Assembly: GCA_947479455.1 (NCBI GenBank)
Contig: CANJZE010000016.1
Span: 1 to 64,000, forward strand
DNA length: 64,000 bases
Direction of reading: 5' to 3'
Source of the DNA: Bacteroidota bacterium
GTDB taxonomy: Bacteria > Bacteroidota > Bacteroidia > Chitinophagales > LD1
Shown piece after piece: positions 51,963 to 61,103 of the stretch. Both the position numbers and the translations under genes were made by a program. The first letter of the stretch is position 1, and every line of letters begins with the position of its first letter. The notes under the pieces were generated by a model. The model had not been told where the DNA came from and did not search any database. It worked only from the letters and a program-made list of their open reading frames with translations.

Positions 51963-53216
51963 TCAATGGTTCTTTTCGAGTAGCTCAATCAAAAATTTGC
52001 TGTAAGTTATCTGTCCTTCATCGTTAAAGTGACCATCATCTGAACGGTAATCACGAATGCTTAATGAAGCGGGGTAAAAATAATTTTGTTGCGGAAAAAG
52101 ATTTTTGTACTCGCTAACCTTTGACAAGCGAAGTGTTTTCCGTTCGGGAATAATGGCGAGAATAAAGCGCGAATTGTTTTTTGCGCACAGCGTTTCTATT
52201 TGTTTCATCAGCAAGTTTGCCGTTGGTTCCATTTGCTCTCTGCTCAATTCGCTAGAGAAATATTCTTTGTATTCCTCGGGACAATCCCACACCCAGCCAA
52301 ACTTTCTGAAAGTCATCCAAAGCAAAGTAGTGATTGATGTTTTAGACCAAACTGTTTTGAAAACATCAGCATGTGAAAGGTGAGAGTTCTTCGCCATGAA
52401 ATCGTAAGCGGCTTTTGCATCGGAAAAATAAGTGGTGTAAGGACAGGCAATTAAATTGCCAGCATTAGTAGCAAAGAAAATTGGTTTGTACGGTTCCGCC
52501 TTTCTTTCAAAATACTGCACATCATTACCCAAATAAAAATTGACAATCACCACATCGGGTTGTAGTAATGGAATATATTTTTCGGCAATAGCAGCATACT
52601 GCGCAGGGTCAGCTCCGCTTATGCCTGCGTTGTAAACGGCATATTCTTTCGACAATAAAATATCGGAAAATGAATTGGTGATGTCCGATGCGGAATGCCC
52701 CCAGGTGAATGAATCACCAATCAACAGAATTTTCTTTTTGGCAGAACGATACTGTTTGAACTCAACACTTCTGAACCCATCGCTGTTAACCGGATGTTCT
52801 ACATAATTCTTCACTGCTTCATGAAAATCATTCTCTCCATTAACTTCTGCTTTTATTTGCTGATAACAAGCTGTGAGTTCATTATGCGTTTGCGAATTCA
52901 TAAGACGCAAGCTTTCGTAGCCAAGCGAGTAAACTTCATACACTAACGAATCAGGAATATTTCTGTCGGCTTTGTAATCAGTATCATTTTTGTGCTGCTG
53001 AATAACGGAATCAATCCAATGCTTTGAATTCGCATCTACTTTAAAAATTCCGTTGCTGTCAGCATTGAAACCATAATGAGCCGAGAGGTGTTCTACTTCT
53101 TTATTCCAGGGAGAGTAAGCAATTTTACCGGGCTTGTAGCCCGCCATGCGCAAAGCCATTTCAGCAACTGCGAAAAAGAAAACGAAAACAAAAATTGATT
53201 TGAATAAACTTCGCAT
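51963..53216 (-). CDS. Membrane-anchored SGNH/GDSL hydrolase
   Basis: 417 residues. An N-terminal membrane segment (about 5-22) is followed by a lumenal or periplasmic domain. Block I LLIGDSFTWGHS holds the nucleophile Ser, block III is VNFYLGNDVQYF, and the His is in DDGHFNDEG. Members add or remove acyl groups (often acetyl) on glycans. As the first gene of the minus-strand glycan operon it may modify the glycan made by its neighbours. Confidence 0.78.
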   Translation of the reverse strand: MRSLFKSIFVFVFFFAVAEMALRMAGYKPGKIAYSPWNKEVEHLSAHYGFNADSNGIFKVDANSKHWIDSVIQQHKNDTDYKADRNIPDSLVYEVYSLGYESLRLMNSQTHNELTACYQQIKAEVNGENDFHEAVKNYVEHPVNSDGFRSVEFKQYRSAKKKILLIGDSFTWGHSASDITNSFSDILLSKEYAVYNAGISGADPAQYAAIAEKYIPLLQPDVVIVNFYLGNDVQYFERKAEPYKPIFFATNAGNLIACPYTTYFSDAKAAYDFMAKNSHLSHADVFKTVWSKTSITTLLWMTFRKFGWVWDCPEEYKEYFSSELSREQMEPTANLLMKQIETLCAKNNSRFILAIIPERKTLRLSKVSEYKNLFPQQNYFYPASLSIRDYRSDDGHFNDEGQITYSKFLIELLEKNH

Positions 53217-53308
53217 CGAACAAATTATGCTTAAAATTATCGCTTAAACGAGCCGCAAAATATACTTTGCACTCTATCTTTCGAATTAAATATCAGAATC
53301 TGTTGCGC

Positions 53309-54199
53309 ATGAAAATTACTTTCAAACTTCTTCTCAGCTTTCTTCTTTTCTGTAACATAGCAAACAGTCAGGTTATGCAGGATTCAACCGCTTGGTTCAG
53401 TCACAAGCATGTGATGGACTCCTATATAGGCAACATGAAAACCGACTTGGAGAAAACAAGTTTCCTCAGAAAGTATGCTTGCGCTTTGATTATTACCGGA
53501 AGCTATCCGAACTACTGGTGCGATAATTACCACAAGGTGCAGGACATACGTTGGTTTGAGTTGCCGCGTTATTTCGACATTTTTTCCAATGACAGCGGCA
53601 CAGCAAAATGTGGGTTGACGAGTTATTTTTTCGGAGCATTGCTTTCGCATTATGGCTTTGAGTCGTATCTGTATAACATGAGCGCGAACGATGGTGGGTG
53701 CACGCACCAAACTACTTTGGTTTACATCAACGATGGCGAAAGGCGAAAACTGATTTGTGAGGATGCATTTTACAATTTCACTATTACGGATGACGAAGGA
53801 AACCCGAAAGATTTTTTTGAAATGCTTGCTGAGTTAAAAAGCGGGAGCACCAATGCCGTGATTAAAAGTGATACTGCCATTTCAAAAATGATTGTTCCTT
53901 CGGCTTTGTTTAATACCGCTAAGTTGCCAAAAGAAACTGTCGCAAACCTCCTGAACATTTCAAAATTGAAAAACGCAAAAACCGAACAGAGCTATCAACT
54001 GATTCAGTATCAAAAATCTTTTTCGACCATGACAAAAATGGATCCACGCGCTAAATTTGAGAATGAATGCTTGGCGGGAATAGAGAAAGCGGGCTATTCG
54101 AGAAACTTCCTATACATGTTTCTGTTGCAATTAGGCGATTTGTATAGTAAGAATGAGGTGAGTTACCTTCAGGCAAAAATCAATGCCATACTCAAATAA
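53309..54199 (+). CDS. Exported protein with transglutaminase-like Cys-His-Asp pattern
   Basis: 296 residues from the ATG at 53309, which begins a signal peptide (MKITFKLLLSFLLFCNIANS). I do not recognise a named family. Cys in GTAKCGLTSYFFGALLSHYG, His in CTHQTTLVYI and Asp in CEDAFYNF are ordered and spaced like the triad of bacterial transglutaminase-like proteins, whose first helix also has GxCxxxAxxF. The triad call is inference. It lies alone between the glycan operon and apt, followed by a hairpin. Confidence 0.55.
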   Translation: MKITFKLLLSFLLFCNIANSQVMQDSTAWFSHKHVMDSYIGNMKTDLEKTSFLRKYACALIITGSYPNYWCDNYHKVQDIRWFELPRYFDIFSNDSGTAKCGLTSYFFGALLSHYGFESYLYNMSANDGGCTHQTTLVYINDGERRKLICEDAFYNFTITDDEGNPKDFFEMLAELKSGSTNAVIKSDTAISKMIVPSALFNTAKLPKETVANLLNISKLKNAKTEQSYQLIQYQKSFSTMTKMDPRAKFENECLAGIEKAGYSRNFLYMFLLQLGDLYSKNEVSYLQAKINAILK

Positions 54200-54202
54200 A
54201 TA

Positions 54203-54233
54203 ACATCTAAAAAGTTCGAAACTTTTTAGATGT
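54203..54233. repeat. Perfect 14-bp hairpin before apt
   Basis: ACATCTAAAAAGTT, loop CGA, AACTTTTTAGATGT. It is perfectly paired and lies 3 bases after one stop codon and 7 bases before the apt ATG. There is no T tail, so it is either a weak terminator or a short palindromic repeat. Confidence 0.7.
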
Positions 54234-54240
54234 TCGCTAC

Positions 54241-54777
54241 ATGACACTTCAACAAAAATTAGACCTCGCTATTCGCAATGTTCCCGATTTTCCAAAACCG
54301 GGAATTCAGTTCAAAGATATTACTCCTATTTTTTTAGATGCAAAACTCTGTGATGAAATAGCAGAAAGCATCGTCAATAACTTTTTGCATAATCACGGAA
54401 AGGTAGATGCCGTTTGTGCTATTGAAAGCCGCGGATTTTTTATTGGTATTTTGATTGCACAGAAACTAAACATTCCGCTTTTCCCGGTACGCAAAAAAGG
54501 GAAACTTCCTGCGGAAACAAAATCGTTTACTTACGATTTGGAATACGGAACTGCCACGCTCGAAATTCATACAGGCGTTGTAAAACCAAAATGGAATGTG
54601 ATGATTCACGATGACCTTTTAGCAACCGGAGGTACCGCCATGGCAGCAGCCGAGTTGGTGCAAATGGAAGGGGGAAACGTAGCAGGTTTTTCATTCATTG
54701 CCGAATTGGATTTTCTGAATGGTAAGGATAAAATTCTGCCTTACTCCGGTAACATTGTTTCGCTGATAAACTATTAA
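54241..54777 (+). CDS. apt: Adenine phosphoribosyltransferase
   Basis: 178 residues. VPDFPKPGIQFKDITPIFLD, AIESRGFFIG, FPVRKKGKLP and the PRPP loop MIHDDLLATGGTAMAAA are all canonical. It converts adenine and PRPP to AMP in purine salvage. Full length. Confidence 0.96.
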   Translation: MTLQQKLDLAIRNVPDFPKPGIQFKDITPIFLDAKLCDEIAESIVNNFLHNHGKVDAVCAIESRGFFIGILIAQKLNIPLFPVRKKGKLPAETKSFTYDLEYGTATLEIHTGVVKPKWNVMIHDDLLATGGTAMAAAELVQMEGGNVAGFSFIAELDFLNGKDKILPYSGNIVSLINY

Positions 54778-54796
54778 GAAGCGCAGGCAAAATTTC

Positions 54797-54804
54797 TATA
54801 TTCG
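54797..54804 (+). promoter_or_regulatory. Possible -7 box of the acyl-CoA dehydrogenase gene
   Basis: TATATTCG followed by CCACC, one base off TAnnTTTG, 57 bases before the ATG. Confidence 0.3.
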
Positions 54805-54861
54805 CCACCTAAATTTTGTTATAACAAGTAACCCTTAACCCGCAACTTTTAAACCAACGAT

Positions 54862-56055
54862 ATGAGCGCTATTGCCCCTTCAGAAATTTCTACCGGAATG
54901 AATTTCGATTACAACGAGAATCAGAAAATGATTACGCAAACCATTAAGGACTTTGCCGAAAAAGAAATTCGTCCGCACTTTATGAAGTGGGATGAAGAGC
55001 AGATTTTTCCACGCGATTTGTTTTACAAAATGGGAGAACTCGGTTTTCTCGGAGTTTATATTCCTGAAAAATATTCGGGTTCTGGCCTTTCGTATTTTGA
55101 ATATGTAACGGTAGTTTCTGAAATTTCGAAAGTGTGTGGAAGCATTGGGCTTTCTACGGCTGCACATAACTCGCTTTGCACCGGACATATTTACTACCAC
55201 GGTACTGAGGAGCAGAAGAAAAAATATTTGCCAAAGCTTGCCACTGGTGAATGGATTGGTGCATGGGCCTTGACCGAAGCTAACACAGGAAGTGACGCGA
55301 TGCGCATGAAAGTAACTGCAAAGAAAGTTGATGGAGGCTGGGTGCTGAACGGAAACAAAAACTGGATTACACACGGTGCAACAGGCGATGTGGTGGTTGC
55401 TATTGTCCGCACTGGCGAATTGCTCGATACCAAAGGCATGACTGCTTTTATTATTGAGCGCGGAACCAAAGGATTGAAAGCTGGAAAGAAAGAAAACAAA
55501 CTTGGCATGAGAGCTTCGGAAACTGCCGAAGTAATTTTTGAAGATTGTTTTGTGCCCGATGAAAATGTGGTGGGTGGCGAAAAAGAAATTGGAAGAGGCT
55601 TTCAACAGGCCATGCAGATTTTGGATGGCGGAAGAATTTCTATTGCTGCGCTTGGTTTAGGAATTGCGAAAGGTGCGTACGAAGCAAGTGTGAAATATGC
55701 CAAGGAGCGCGAGCAGTTTGGTCAGCCGATTGCGAACTTTCAGGCAATTGCTTTTAAGCTGGCAGATATGGCTACAAAGATTGAAGCAGGCGAATTGCTC
55801 ACCATGCAAGCCGCTTTCTTAAAGAACGAACACAAGAAAATGACTAAGGAATCTGCCTTTGCTAAATATTATACCAGCGAAGTAGCGGTGCAGGTTTCTA
55901 CCGATGCCGTTCAGATTTTTGGCGGCTATGGTTACACCAAAGATTTCCCTGTAGAAAAATTCTACCGCGACAGCAAACTTTGCACTATTGGCGAAGGAAC
56001 TTCGGAGATTCAGAAGTTGGTTATTTCGAGAGAGATAATGAAAGGGAACATTTAG
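54862..56055 (+). CDS. Acyl-CoA dehydrogenase
   Basis: 397 residues. Family landmarks are [59 protein letters not shown] and the catalytic Glu in [12 protein letters not shown]. It forms the 2-enoyl-CoA with FAD and passes electrons to ETF. The closest type is short/branched-chain or general acyl-CoA dehydrogenase; chain length is unknown. Together with the thiolase at 62552 and the crotonase set at 42-45 kb it shows fatty-acid or amino-acid breakdown. Confidence 0.93.
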   Translation: MSAIAPSEISTGMNFDYNENQKMITQTIKDFAEKEIRPHFMKWDEEQIFPRDLFYKMGELGFLGVYIPEKYSGSGLSYFEYVTVVSEISKVCGSIGLSTAAHNSLCTGHIYYHGTEEQKKKYLPKLATGEWIGAWALTEANTGSDAMRMKVTAKKVDGGWVLNGNKNWITHGATGDVVVAIVRTGELLDTKGMTAFIIERGTKGLKAGKKENKLGMRASETAEVIFEDCFVPDENVVGGEKEIGRGFQQAMQILDGGRISIAALGLGIAKGAYEASVKYAKEREQFGQPIANFQAIAFKLADMATKIEAGELLTMQAAFLKNEHKKMTKESAFAKYYTSEVAVQVSTDAVQIFGGYGYTKDFPVEKFYRDSKLCTIGEGTSEIQKLVISREIMKGNI

Positions 56056-56086
56056 TTTGGTTATTTAAGCGTAGTTTTTATTTTTG
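56056..56086 (+). promoter_or_regulatory. rpsU promoter
   Basis: TTTG (56056-56059), 19 bases, TATTTTTG (56079-56086): a full match to the Bacteroidota consensus. The -33 box overlaps the end of the acyl-CoA dehydrogenase gene region. It gives a leader of about 15 bases. Confidence 0.7.
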
Positions 56087-56108
56087 CCGTCCATAAATTT
56101 TAAAAAGC

Positions 56109-56303
56109 ATGTTAACTATTGACGCAAGAGAATCGGATACTATTGATAAGGCATTGAAGAAGTATAAAAAGAAATTCGAAAAAGCGGGTTTCCTTCGTCA
56201 GCTTCGCGAGCGCCAGGTATTTATTAAACCAAGCATTAAACGCAGACAAACGGTGTTGCATGCAGCTTATATTGAAACATTAAAGAGAGAAGCAGAAGGT
56301 TAG
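56109..56303 (+). CDS. rpsU: 30S ribosomal protein S21
   Basis: 64 residues: DKALKKYKKKFEKAGFLRQL and RERQVFIKPSIKRRQ are the S21 signature. S21 sits near the mRNA exit and anti-SD region. In Bacteroidota S21 is part of the system that hides the anti-Shine-Dalgarno sequence, in keeping with the lack of SD sites here. It is followed by a terminator and xerC. Confidence 0.95.
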   Translation: MLTIDARESDTIDKALKKYKKKFEKAGFLRQLRERQVFIKPSIKRRQTVLHAAYIETLKREAEG

Positions 56304-56625
56304 TCTTCTGTTTTCGAAAAATATAAAAGCTCATTCTGTAAACAGGATGGGCTTTTTCTTTGGGGATTAGTCTTAATACGGCAAACACTACTTTTGATTA
56401 GCGATTGAAGATTAACGATTGCAGAATGCAGAAGTAAATACAAACTCTTCACATCGGTATTTGCCTTTCGCTTCGTTAATCTAAAATCGTTTCCGGTCAA
56501 GGCATCGGGATGAAACAACTCGTTGTTCGCAAATCAAGTAAGCACTCTTTCTCTCTAAGGACATATCGTTTCTCTTCGTTGAAATGTGTAATGAAACAGA
56601 ATGAAATACGTTCTATGTTTGAATT
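56304..56625. other. Intergenic region between rpsU and xerC
   Basis: 322 bases without a gene. It holds the rpsU terminator (56326-56357), then repeat-like AT-rich sequence (TTAGCGATTGAAGATTAACG, GCAGAATGCAGAAG) and GGCATCGGGATGAAACAAC, whose GGGATGAAACAA matches the G/C-rich repeat family seen in pnuC. No ORF looks real. Confidence 0.55.
56326..56357 (+). terminator. rpsU terminator
   Basis: An 11-bp stem AGCTCATTCTG/CAGGATGGGCT with two G-U pairs, loop TAAA, followed by TTTTTCTTT. Confidence 0.8.
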
Positions 56626-57513
56626 ATGCACGCGCAGGTTGAATCCTTTTTAAATTATATAGAGTTCGAGAAACGCTCTTCGAAGCATACGCATGTAGCG
56701 TATGCCACCGACCTGGCGCAGTTTGATCTTTTCTTAAAATCGTTCGAGCAGGAAATTGTTTTGGCTTCGCATATTGATATACGCAACTGGATCGTGAGTA
56801 TGATGGAGCAGAAAATTTCTGCACGTAGTATCAATCGTAAAATTTCTGCACTCAAATCGTTTTATAAATTTTTGCTGCGTAGAGGGGTGATTAAGAAAAC
56901 GCCTCTCACAAAAGTGCAAACGCCCAAAACGGTGAAACGTCTTCCGGCTTTTGTGGAGCAAACCGGAACAACACGGCTGCTGAACGATATTGAATTCCCT
57001 GAAAATTACGAAGGCATGTTGGCGAAGATGGTGATTGAACTGCTTTACGGCACGGGCATGCGCAGAAGCGAGTTGATTCATTTGAAAGAAAGTGATGTAG
57101 ATACTTACAATTCGCAACTTAAAGTTTTGGGTAAGCGAAATAAGGAACGCATTATTCCTATTCACAGCGAACTTCGCAATGCCATTAAAGTTTTTTTAGA
57201 GCAAAAGAAAAATTTGAAAGAAGAATCTGCTTCTGAAATTTATCTGCTCACCGATATGAAAGGAAACAAACTAAGCGAACGGTTTGTTTACAGCACGGTG
57301 AAAAAATATTTGAACCTTGTTACCACCCTTGAGAAAAAAAGTCCGCACACGCTGCGCCATACCTACGCCACGCACCTGTTAAACAATGGTGCCGATATCA
57401 ACGCGGTGAAAGAATTGCTTGGTCACAGCAGTTTGGCCGCTACACAAGTGTATACTCATAACACCATTGATAAGTTGAAAAATATTTACAAGCAGGCGCA
57501 CCCGAAGGCGTAA
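56626..57513 (+). CDS. xerC: Tyrosine recombinase XerC/D
   Basis: 295 residues. The N-terminal SAM-like domain (FLNYIEFEKRSSKHTHVAY) is followed by the catalytic domain: Arg in GTGMRRSEL (residue 146), HTLRHTYATHLLNNG, LGHSSLAATQ and Tyr in VYTHN. It resolves chromosome dimers at dif, with a partner recombinase. The place after rpsU is conserved in Bacteroidota, and argues against a phage or ICE integrase. The usual next genes hpf and tuf are not here. Confidence 0.9.
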   Translation: MHAQVESFLNYIEFEKRSSKHTHVAYATDLAQFDLFLKSFEQEIVLASHIDIRNWIVSMMEQKISARSINRKISALKSFYKFLLRRGVIKKTPLTKVQTPKTVKRLPAFVEQTGTTRLLNDIEFPENYEGMLAKMVIELLYGTGMRRSELIHLKESDVDTYNSQLKVLGKRNKERIIPIHSELRNAIKVFLEQKKNLKEESASEIYLLTDMKGNKLSERFVYSTVKKYLNLVTTLEKKSPHTLRHTYATHLLNNGADINAVKELLGHSSLAATQVYTHNTIDKLKNIYKQAHPKA

Positions 57514-57542
57514 TTAGAAAACCGAAGAAGTGTAAGTTGAAC

Positions 57543-58592
57543 TTATAAAATCAACATAGCATCGCCATACGAAAGAAATTTGTATTTCTCTTTCGCAGCG
57601 CTTTCATAAGCTTTCATTAATAAATCGTAACCGCAAAACGCTGCCGCCATAATCATTAAGCTTGATTTTGGCGCGTGGAAATTAGTAAGCATCGTATTGG
57701 CAATACTAAAATCGTAAGGAGGATGTATGAAAAGATTGGTCCAGCCGTTGAATGGTTTTAAATAATGTTCGGCAGAAACTGCTGATTCAATAGCGCGCAT
57801 CGAAGTGGTGCCTACTGCACAAATTCGGTTGCCATTATCTTTTGCATGGTTCACTGTTTTTACAGCTTTATCGGGAATGATAAATTCTTCTGCATCCATT
57901 TTATGTTTAGAAAGATCTTCTACATCAATAGTGCGGAAAGTTCCGAGACCTGTATGAAGCGTAACTTCAGCTAACTCTACGCCTTTAATTTCCATACGCT
58001 TTAATAACTCGCGGCTAAAGTGCATACCTGCAGTGGGAGCAGCCACAGCGCCTTCAACTCTTGCAAACACTGTTTGATAACGCTCGGCATCCAATGGCTC
58101 TACATCGCGCTTAATATATTTAGGTAGTGGTGTTTCGCCCAAACCAAAAAGCACCTTTTTGAATTTATCATAGTCGCCATCAAAAAGAAAACGGATAGTT
58201 CTTCCGCGCGAAGTGGTGTTGTCTACTACTTCAGCAATCAAATCATCATTGGCTCCGAAATACAATTTGTTTCCTACACGAATTTTACGAGCCGGATCCA
58301 CCAACACATCCCACAGAAATTGTTTTTGGTTCAACTCACGCAAAAGAAACACTTCAATCTTGGCACCTGTTTTTTCTTTGGTTCCATAAAGGCGCGCAGG
58401 AAATACTTTTGTGTTATTCAGAATAAGCACATCGCCATCGCCAAAATATTTGAGGATGTCGTGAAATTTTTTGTGTTCAATTTTTCCCGTTCTGCGGTCA
58501 ATTACCATCAGTTTACTATCGTCACGGTTTTTTGCGGGATACTGCGCTACTGCGTCTTTTGGGATGTTGAATCCAAAGCTGGAGAGTTTCAT
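57543..58592 (-). CDS. queA: SAM:tRNA ribosyltransferase-isomerase
   Basis: 349 residues: [44 protein letters not shown], and [20 protein letters not shown]. It transfers and isomerises the ribosyl moiety of SAM onto 7-aminomethyl-7-deazaguanine in tRNA, forming epoxyqueuosine. The window ends with a 6-carboxytetrahydropterin synthase, which acts earlier in the same queuosine pathway. Strong promoter at 58656-58685. Confidence 0.95.
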   Translation of the reverse strand: MKLSSFGFNIPKDAVAQYPAKNRDDSKLMVIDRRTGKIEHKKFHDILKYFGDGDVLILNNTKVFPARLYGTKEKTGAKIEVFLLRELNQKQFLWDVLVDPARKIRVGNKLYFGANDDLIAEVVDNTTSRGRTIRFLFDGDYDKFKKVLFGLGETPLPKYIKRDVEPLDAERYQTVFARVEGAVAAPTAGMHFSRELLKRMEIKGVELAEVTLHTGLGTFRTIDVEDLSKHKMDAEEFIIPDKAVKTVNHAKDNGNRICAVGTTSMRAIESAVSAEHYLKPFNGWTNLFIHPPYDFSIANTMLTNFHAPKSSLMIMAAAFCGYDLLMKAYESAAKEKYKFLSYGDAMLIL

Positions 58593-58655
58593 GTTTTATG
58601 TTTTTGAATTTTACGGAATTCAAATTTTCAGAACGTTTCTGAATTTTCGAGGGCG

Positions 58656-58685
58656 CAAAAATAATCGGGGAATTGGATTTGACAA
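58656..58685 (-). promoter_or_regulatory. queA promoter
   Basis: On the minus strand TTG (complement of 58683-58685), 19 bases, TATTTTTG (complement of 58656-58663), followed by CGCCC. The leader would be about 55 bases. Confidence 0.65.
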
Positions 58686-58757
58686 GAAATGAATTGATTT
58701 TGCAAATGGCAAAGACAGTTCCGTGCTTCACTACTAAGTTTTTCTTACGTTTGCCGC

Positions 58758-60086
58758 GTGAGTATTTTTCTACAAATTTTTTGGCAAAGTTTGGTTTTAT
58801 CCTTCGCTGAAATACGCGCCTCCAAACTGCGCTCCACCCTTTCGCTCATAGGTATCAGCATCGGCATTCTATGCATTATATCGGTGCGCACAGCGGTAAA
58901 TTCGATGGAAATGAATATTCAAAAATCGTTTGCCTCGCTGGGTAAAGATATTTTGTATGTGCAAAAATGGCCTTGGATTATGAGTCCTGATTATCCGTGG
59001 TGGAAATACATTAATCGCCCTTCCACTAATCGTAGAGAGTTGGAACAGTTACAACAAAAAATGAATGGTGCACGCAGCAGTTGTATCGTGTATCAGGCAG
59101 GTGGAGCTAATGTAATTTATGGCGACCATGTGGCAGAACGTGTACAGATATTGGGAGTATCATATGACTATAATCAAATTAAAGAAATAGAGTTTACGCA
59201 AGGGCGATACTTTACCTTGAGTGAAGCAAACAATGCCCAAGCGGTTGCATTAATTGGCAGCACGGTGGCCGAAGCTTTGTTTGAAGGCAGAACGCATATT
59301 GAAGGAGAGCAGATTAAAATCAGGGGAGTAAAAGTAGCGGTGATAGGCGTGCTGAAAAAAGAAGGGAGCGATATGATTGGTCTGTCGCATGATAATGAGG
59401 TAATGGTGCCGTTTAGTTTCATGAGCATGTTTGTAAACATGAACGATATTGGTAATGACCCACTGCTCGAAATAGCGCCCAAACCGGGAGTGCCCATAGA
59501 TGAATTGCGCTATGAATTGAAAGGGGCTATGCGCTCCATACGGAGGTTATCGCCTTATGAAGAAGATGATTTTGCCATTAATCAAATCAGTGTTTTCACC
59601 GAAGCCATCTCTTCTATTTTCTCCATCATTAATATTGCCGGTTTGTTTATTGGCGGCTTTTCAATTCTGGTGGGAACCTTCGGCATTGCCAATATTATGT
59701 TTGTGAGCGTGCAGGAACGCGTGTATCAAATTGGAATTAAAAAAGCCATGGGCGCGCGTAAGGTTTACATCTTGCTTGAATTTTTGTTGGAAGCTATTAT
59801 GCTTTGTGTATTTGGTGGCTTGATAGGATTGCTGTTAGTGGTAATTGTTTTTCAGGTACTGGGATGGATAATTGCCAGCAACGGGTCCGATTTTGAATTT
59901 TATATAACTACACAGAACGTCATGATAGGTCTTTCTATTTCGATTGTGACCGGAATACTTGCGGGTTTTATTCCTGCCTGGAGTGCCGCGAACATGAAAC
60001 CAGTAGATGCAATACGAGGTGAGGTGAGCGATTTGTTTAAAGGGATGGGAAAAATATTCAACAGAGGAAAGGGAAAAGCGATTTAA
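58758..60086 (+). CDS. ABC transporter permease, MacB/FtsX type
   Basis: 442 residues. One N-terminal membrane helix (STLSLIGISIGILCIISV), a periplasmic MacB core domain (about 45-270), then three membrane helices with the FtsX domain (IGIKKAMGARKVYILLEFLL, AGFIPAWSAANMKPVDAIRG). MacB-like permeases export peptides, lipids or lipoproteins, or act as mechanotransmitters. No ATPase gene is adjacent. The start is a GTG; a TACGTTTG box ends about 5 bases before it, suggesting a leaderless mRNA. Confidence 0.85.
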   Translation: MSIFLQIFWQSLVLSFAEIRASKLRSTLSLIGISIGILCIISVRTAVNSMEMNIQKSFASLGKDILYVQKWPWIMSPDYPWWKYINRPSTNRRELEQLQQKMNGARSSCIVYQAGGANVIYGDHVAERVQILGVSYDYNQIKEIEFTQGRYFTLSEANNAQAVALIGSTVAEALFEGRTHIEGEQIKIRGVKVAVIGVLKKEGSDMIGLSHDNEVMVPFSFMSMFVNMNDIGNDPLLEIAPKPGVPIDELRYELKGAMRSIRRLSPYEEDDFAINQISVFTEAISSIFSIINIAGLFIGGFSILVGTFGIANIMFVSVQERVYQIGIKKAMGARKVYILLEFLLEAIMLCVFGGLIGLLLVVIVFQVLGWIIASNGSDFEFYITTQNVMIGLSISIVTGILAGFIPAWSAANMKPVDAIRGEVSDLFKGMGKIFNRGKGKAI

Positions 60087-60095
60087 TGCATTTAT

Positions 60096-61052
60096 CTATT
60101 TCATCTCCTTCAAACTAATAGGTGTAACACCAACTTTCTTGCAAACAGCAGCAGCACCTTTATTAGCAAACTGTGCAATTTCTTTGACCGAATATTTTTG
60201 TGCATAAGCGAGGGTGGCAATACTAATAGCCGTATCTCCAGCTCCTGAAACATCTGCGGCTTTAATAGCTTTTGCAGGTACAATAAACGACTGTCCTTCG
60301 CGGGTGAAACAGAAAATGCCATTGCTGCCAAGCGTAACCATTAAGTTTTTGAAACGGTTCTTTCTTCTCAGTTCTTCTGCACCGCTGCGTAAACTTTCAA
60401 GGCTCTTAGAGTTAATACGGTAACCGATTGCTTCTGAAAACTCGCGAAGATTCGGTTTGAATAAATCAATTGCCTGATAGTCGAAGAAGTTGCGCTCTTT
60501 AGGGTCAACCGCTACAGGTATTCCGCTTTTGGTGGCGAGCAATAAAATTTGCTTGATGAAATATTTAGTAAGCACCCCTTTGTTGTAATCCTGAATGATG
60601 ATGATATCGGGCTTATCGTTCAAAAGAATTTTTCTGAATTCCTTTATCAGCAAAGTTTCCTGTGCTTCGTTTACATCATCCACTTCTTCTTCATCAAAAC
60701 GAACCACCTGTTTGTCTTCATCAAAAATGCGAGTCTTTAAAGTGGTTACACGGTTTTTGTTTTGCAGTACGTGATTCGTCTTTACTCCGTTTTCGCGCAA
60801 CATTTTAATCAGCGAGTTGCCCGTTGCATCTCTGCCCACCATCGAAAGCAAAATTGGTTTTGCTCCGAGTTCAGAAATATTCAACGCCACATTTGCCGCA
60901 CCACCGGGGCGCGATTCTTTGCTCGATATTTCTACCACCGGCACCGGTGCTTCAGGCGAAATGCGGTTCACTTCTCCGAATAAATAAAAGTCAACCATTA
61001 CATCGCCTATGATGAGAACGCTGAGGTTGGAGAAGTTGAGTTTAGCTGGCAT
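60096..61052 (-). CDS. rfaE1: PfkB-family kinase, heptose-7-phosphate kinase-like (RfaE1)
   Basis: 318 residues. SVLIIGDVMVDFYLFGEVNR, APVPVVEISSKESRPGGAAN and the catalytic DVSGAGDTAISIATL are typical of RfaE/HldE domain I. It phosphorylates D-glycero-D-manno-heptose-7-phosphate at C1 on the way to ADP-heptose for lipopolysaccharide. The nucleotidyltransferase domain (HldE domain II) is not fused. A related sugar kinase cannot be ruled out. Confidence 0.85.
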   Translation of the reverse strand: MPAKLNFSNLSVLIIGDVMVDFYLFGEVNRISPEAPVPVVEISSKESRPGGAANVALNISELGAKPILLSMVGRDATGNSLIKMLRENGVKTNHVLQNKNRVTTLKTRIFDEDKQVVRFDEEEVDDVNEAQETLLIKEFRKILLNDKPDIIIIQDYNKGVLTKYFIKQILLLATKSGIPVAVDPKERNFFDYQAIDLFKPNLREFSEAIGYRINSKSLESLRSGAEELRRKNRFKNLMVTLGSNGIFCFTREGQSFIVPAKAIKAADVSGAGDTAISIATLAYAQKYSVKEIAQFANKGAAAVCKKVGVTPISLKEMK

Positions 61053-61103
61053 TTAGTGCAATTAGTAAATTCGGAAATTTGAAAATTCGGAAATGAAAAT
61101 ACC

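Noticed and set aside
56626-57513. Integrase of a mobile element
   Set aside because: The gene follows rpsU as in other Bacteroidota and has the size and motifs of XerC/D. There are no att repeats or phage genes next to it.
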